This document shows positions 7,464 through 8,832 of a DNA stretch of 8,832 bases, piece by piece. How positions within the stretch are numbered: the stretch's first letter is position 1; each line of letters starts with the position of its first letter. Origin of the DNA: Spirochaetaceae bacterium (GTDB taxonomy: Bacteria; Spirochaetota; Spirochaetia; B11-G9); assembly GCA_030633365.1 (NCBI GenBank), contig DAOVSY010000104.1:1-8832 (forward strand), in the 5' to 3' direction. Both the position numbers and the translations under genes were made by a program. The notes beneath the pieces are model-generated. The model had not been told where the DNA came from and searched no databases. It was given only the letters and a program-made list of their open reading frames with translations.

Positions 7464-8443
7464 TGATGCTTGAAGTTAGAAACCTAAAAGTAAATTTTAA
7501 TACTCCAAGAGGAGTTCTTCAGGCAGTAAGAGGAGTCTCATTTAATCTTAAAAAAGGGGAATTCCTTGGTATTGTAGGTGAAAGTGGTAGTGGAAAGAGT
7601 GTGACTTCAACTTCAATAATGAATCTTATCCCTCACAATGGGTTAATTTCAGGAGAAGTCCTGATGAATGGGAAAAAGCCTCTGACAATGTCCGGACAGG
7701 AACTTCTTTCTTTTAGAGGCCCGGAAATTGCCATGATATTTCAGGAGCCTGGTCGATCCTTTGATCCAATATATAATATAAGAAAAACATTTTTTGAAAC
7801 ATTTAAGGCTCATGAACCATTAATAACTGAAGCAGACTCTGAAATTAGAACTATAAAACTCTTAAAAGAAGTTTATCTGACTCAACCTGAAAATAGACTT
7901 AAGAATTTCCCACACCAGTTTTCCGGAGGGCAGCTTCAGAGAATTATGATAGCCCTGGCTCTGGCTTCAGAACCAAAGCTATTAATTGCAGATGAGCCAA
8001 CAACCGCTCTTGATGTCACAATACAGGCAGAGATAGTGGAACTTCTTAAAGAATTAAAAAATAGTAGAAAACTTGCTGTAATTTTTATAACTCATGATAT
8101 TGAACTTGTATCCCGTATGGCAGATAGAATTATCGTAATGTACAATGGACTTATAATGGAAAATAATACAGCACAAAATATTATCCATAATCCCCATCAT
8201 CCATATACACGGGGTCTTCTGGATTCTCTACCAGGGTTTGGTAATCATTACAGTACTCACAAATTAGTTTCAATTCCAGGTACTGTCCCGGATCCAATTT
8301 ATCCGATAGAAGGATGCCCCTTTGCTCCCAGATGTTCCCTGGTAAAAAATGAGTGTAATGAATCCCTGCCGGATCTTAATGGCAAAGATGGAACCTACAG
8401 ATGCATAATAGATGGACCAAAGGAAGTAAGTACCTGTGGATGA
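7463..8443 (+). CDS. ABC importer ATPase, DppD/OppD type
   Basis: This 326-residue cytoplasmic ATPase drives the importer. The order of motifs is complete: Walker A GESGSGKS (39-46), Q-loop IFQEPGRSFDP (92-102), signature FSGGQLQR (153-160), Walker B LLIADEP (173-179), D-loop ALD (182-184) and H-loop ITHD (209-212). The C-terminal oligopeptide-transporter domain follows, with HHPYTRGLL and GCPFAPRC. Cysteines 285, 291, 298 and 314 are spaced as in the [4Fe-4S]-binding tails known in DppD/OppD relatives; a fifth, C325, is near the end. Two in-frame ATGs stand side by side (7463 and 7466). The first is preferred because AAGGA (7449-7453) lies 9 bases before it. The start shares one base with the preceding stop (TAATG), so translation is coupled. 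Confidence 0.94.
   Translation: MMLEVRNLKVNFNTPRGVLQAVRGVSFNLKKGEFLGIVGESGSGKSVTSTSIMNLIPHNGLISGEVLMNGKKPLTMSGQELLSFRGPEIAMIFQEPGRSFDPIYNIRKTFFETFKAHEPLITEADSEIRTIKLLKEVYLTQPENRLKNFPHQFSGGQLQRIMIALALASEPKLLIADEPTTALDVTIQAEIVELLKELKNSRKLAVIFITHDIELVSRMADRIIVMYNGLIMENNTAQNIIHNPHHPYTRGLLDSLPGFGNHYSTHKLVSIPGTVPDPIYPIEGCPFAPRCSLVKNECNESLPDLNGKDGTYRCIIDGPKEVSTCG
8419..8426 (+). promoter_or_regulatory. Ribosome-binding site deciding a GTG start inside the preceding gene
   Basis: AAAGGAAG lies 9 bases before the GTG at 8436, within the last codons of the first ATPase gene. The nearby ATG at 8440 runs into a stop after three codons in its own frame, so the GTG is the start that gives the second ATPase. 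Confidence 0.65.
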
Positions 8444-8832
8444 TATTTTAACATTTAAAAATATTGAAAAACATTTTAATCTTGAAGCAGGATTATTTTC
8501 CTCATTTGGCCGCTTTATATATGCTGTAAACGGGGTTTCAATATCCATTAAACGAGGGACTACCTATGGCCTTGTAGGAGAGTCCGGATGTGGAAAAACA
8601 ACAACTGCAAGAATGGCAGTAGGCTTATATGCTCCAGACAAAGGGAATATTAATTTTGTAAGTAAAGATGGAAAAAGTTTTGATTCGAAAAATATAAAAA
8701 AATCGGAATTAAAGGAACTTAGAGGAAAAATAAAATATATATTTCAGGATCCATCGAAATCTCTAAATCCACGTATGAACATATTCCAGATTTTAACTTC
8801 AGGTTACCGTCATTCTAAATTCTGGCCTGGAG
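8436..8832 (+). CDS. ABC importer ATPase, DppF/OppF type, 5' part only
   Basis: The first 132 codons of the second ATPase are present; the rest lies beyond the window. Starting at GTG the protein reads MDDILTFKNIEKHF, with Walker A GESGCGKT (48-55), KGNIN around 70-74, and the Q-loop YIFQDPSKSLNPRM (about 101-114). The FQDP..SLNPR form is typical of the F-type ATPase of dipeptide/oligopeptide importers and differs from the FQEP..SFDP of its partner. The segment FNLEAGLFSSFGRFIYAVNG (14-33) is the usual insertion before the first core strand in DppF-type proteins. The start overlaps the preceding gene by 8 bases. Together with DppD it would form the ATPase heterodimer. No ATG-initiated start fits this reading frame near its expected N-terminus. 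Confidence 0.9.
   Translation, partial: MDDILTFKNIEKHFNLEAGLFSSFGRFIYAVNGVSISIKRGTTYGLVGESGCGKTTTARMAVGLYAPDKGNINFVSKDGKSFDSKNIKKSELKELRGKIKYIFQDPSKSLNPRMNIFQILTSGYRHSKFWPG

Noticed and set aside
8440..8451. ATG at 8440 (ATGA overlap with the preceding stop) as start of the second ATPase
   Set aside because: It is out of frame with the Walker A sequence and meets TAA after three codons; GTG at 8436 is in frame and has AAAGGAAG upstream.
8270..8548. 92-residue reading frame on the - strand across the ATPase junction
   Set aside because: It lies antisense to two clearly coding ATPase genes, and its translation shows no recognisable family features.
1..8832. tRNA, rRNA, CRISPR arrays, insertion sequences, phage genes, toxin-antitoxin or other defence systems
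   Set aside because: The window is almost wholly filled by metabolic and transport genes. I saw no repeat-spacer pattern, transposase motif or structured RNA in the few short gaps.

Overview
The window comes from an AT-rich bacterial genome (roughly 35% G+C by eye, strong preference for A/T in third codon positions). It is an ordinary, tightly packed chromosomal region with no mobile element, RNA gene or CRISPR array that I can see. The short two-subunit (LeuC/LeuD-type) hydro-lyase, the paired non-respiratory-looking flavoproteins, and a large (608 aa) lipoprotein peptide-type binding protein would fit an anaerobic fermentative bacterium such as a spirochaete, with Clostridia or Thermotogae-like lineages as alternatives. 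This placement is inference and weak; there is no marker gene.

Layout. (1) Positions 1-909, + strand: the 3' end of a LeuC-type aconitase-family large subunit, then its complete small subunit LeuD, forming a [4Fe-4S] hydro-lyase. (2) Positions 910-935: a GC-rich inverted repeat where two convergent transcription units meet; it supplies the last codons of the gene on the other strand. (3) Positions 925-3287, - strand: a two-gene operon of FAD-dependent oxidoreductases, with only 2 bases between them. The downstream one resembles GlpA/LhgO dehydrogenases. The upstream one is a short pyridine-nucleotide-type flavoprotein. (4) Positions 3288-3505: a very AT-rich divergent promoter region of 218 bases. 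(5) Positions 3506-8832, + strand: a classical dipeptide/oligopeptide-type ABC importer in the order binding protein, permease B, permease C, ATPase D, ATPase F. The last gene is cut by the window edge. All junctions are 2-base gaps or overlaps, so the genes are probably co-translated.

How the genes may work together. The ABC genes encode all five parts of one importer: a lipid-anchored binding protein, a permease heterodimer and an ATPase heterodimer. Its substrate cannot be read from sequence, because this family takes up peptides, but also sugars, opines, nickel and other solutes. The divergent flavoprotein pair shares the promoter region and could oxidise the imported compound, but adjacency is the only evidence. 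The hydro-lyase could be isopropylmalate isomerase (leucine), homoaconitase or an aconitase substitute; the window has no leuA or leuB to decide. I found no convincing new system. The points most worth checking are the stripped-down flavoprotein pair and the GC-rich repeat at the convergent junction.
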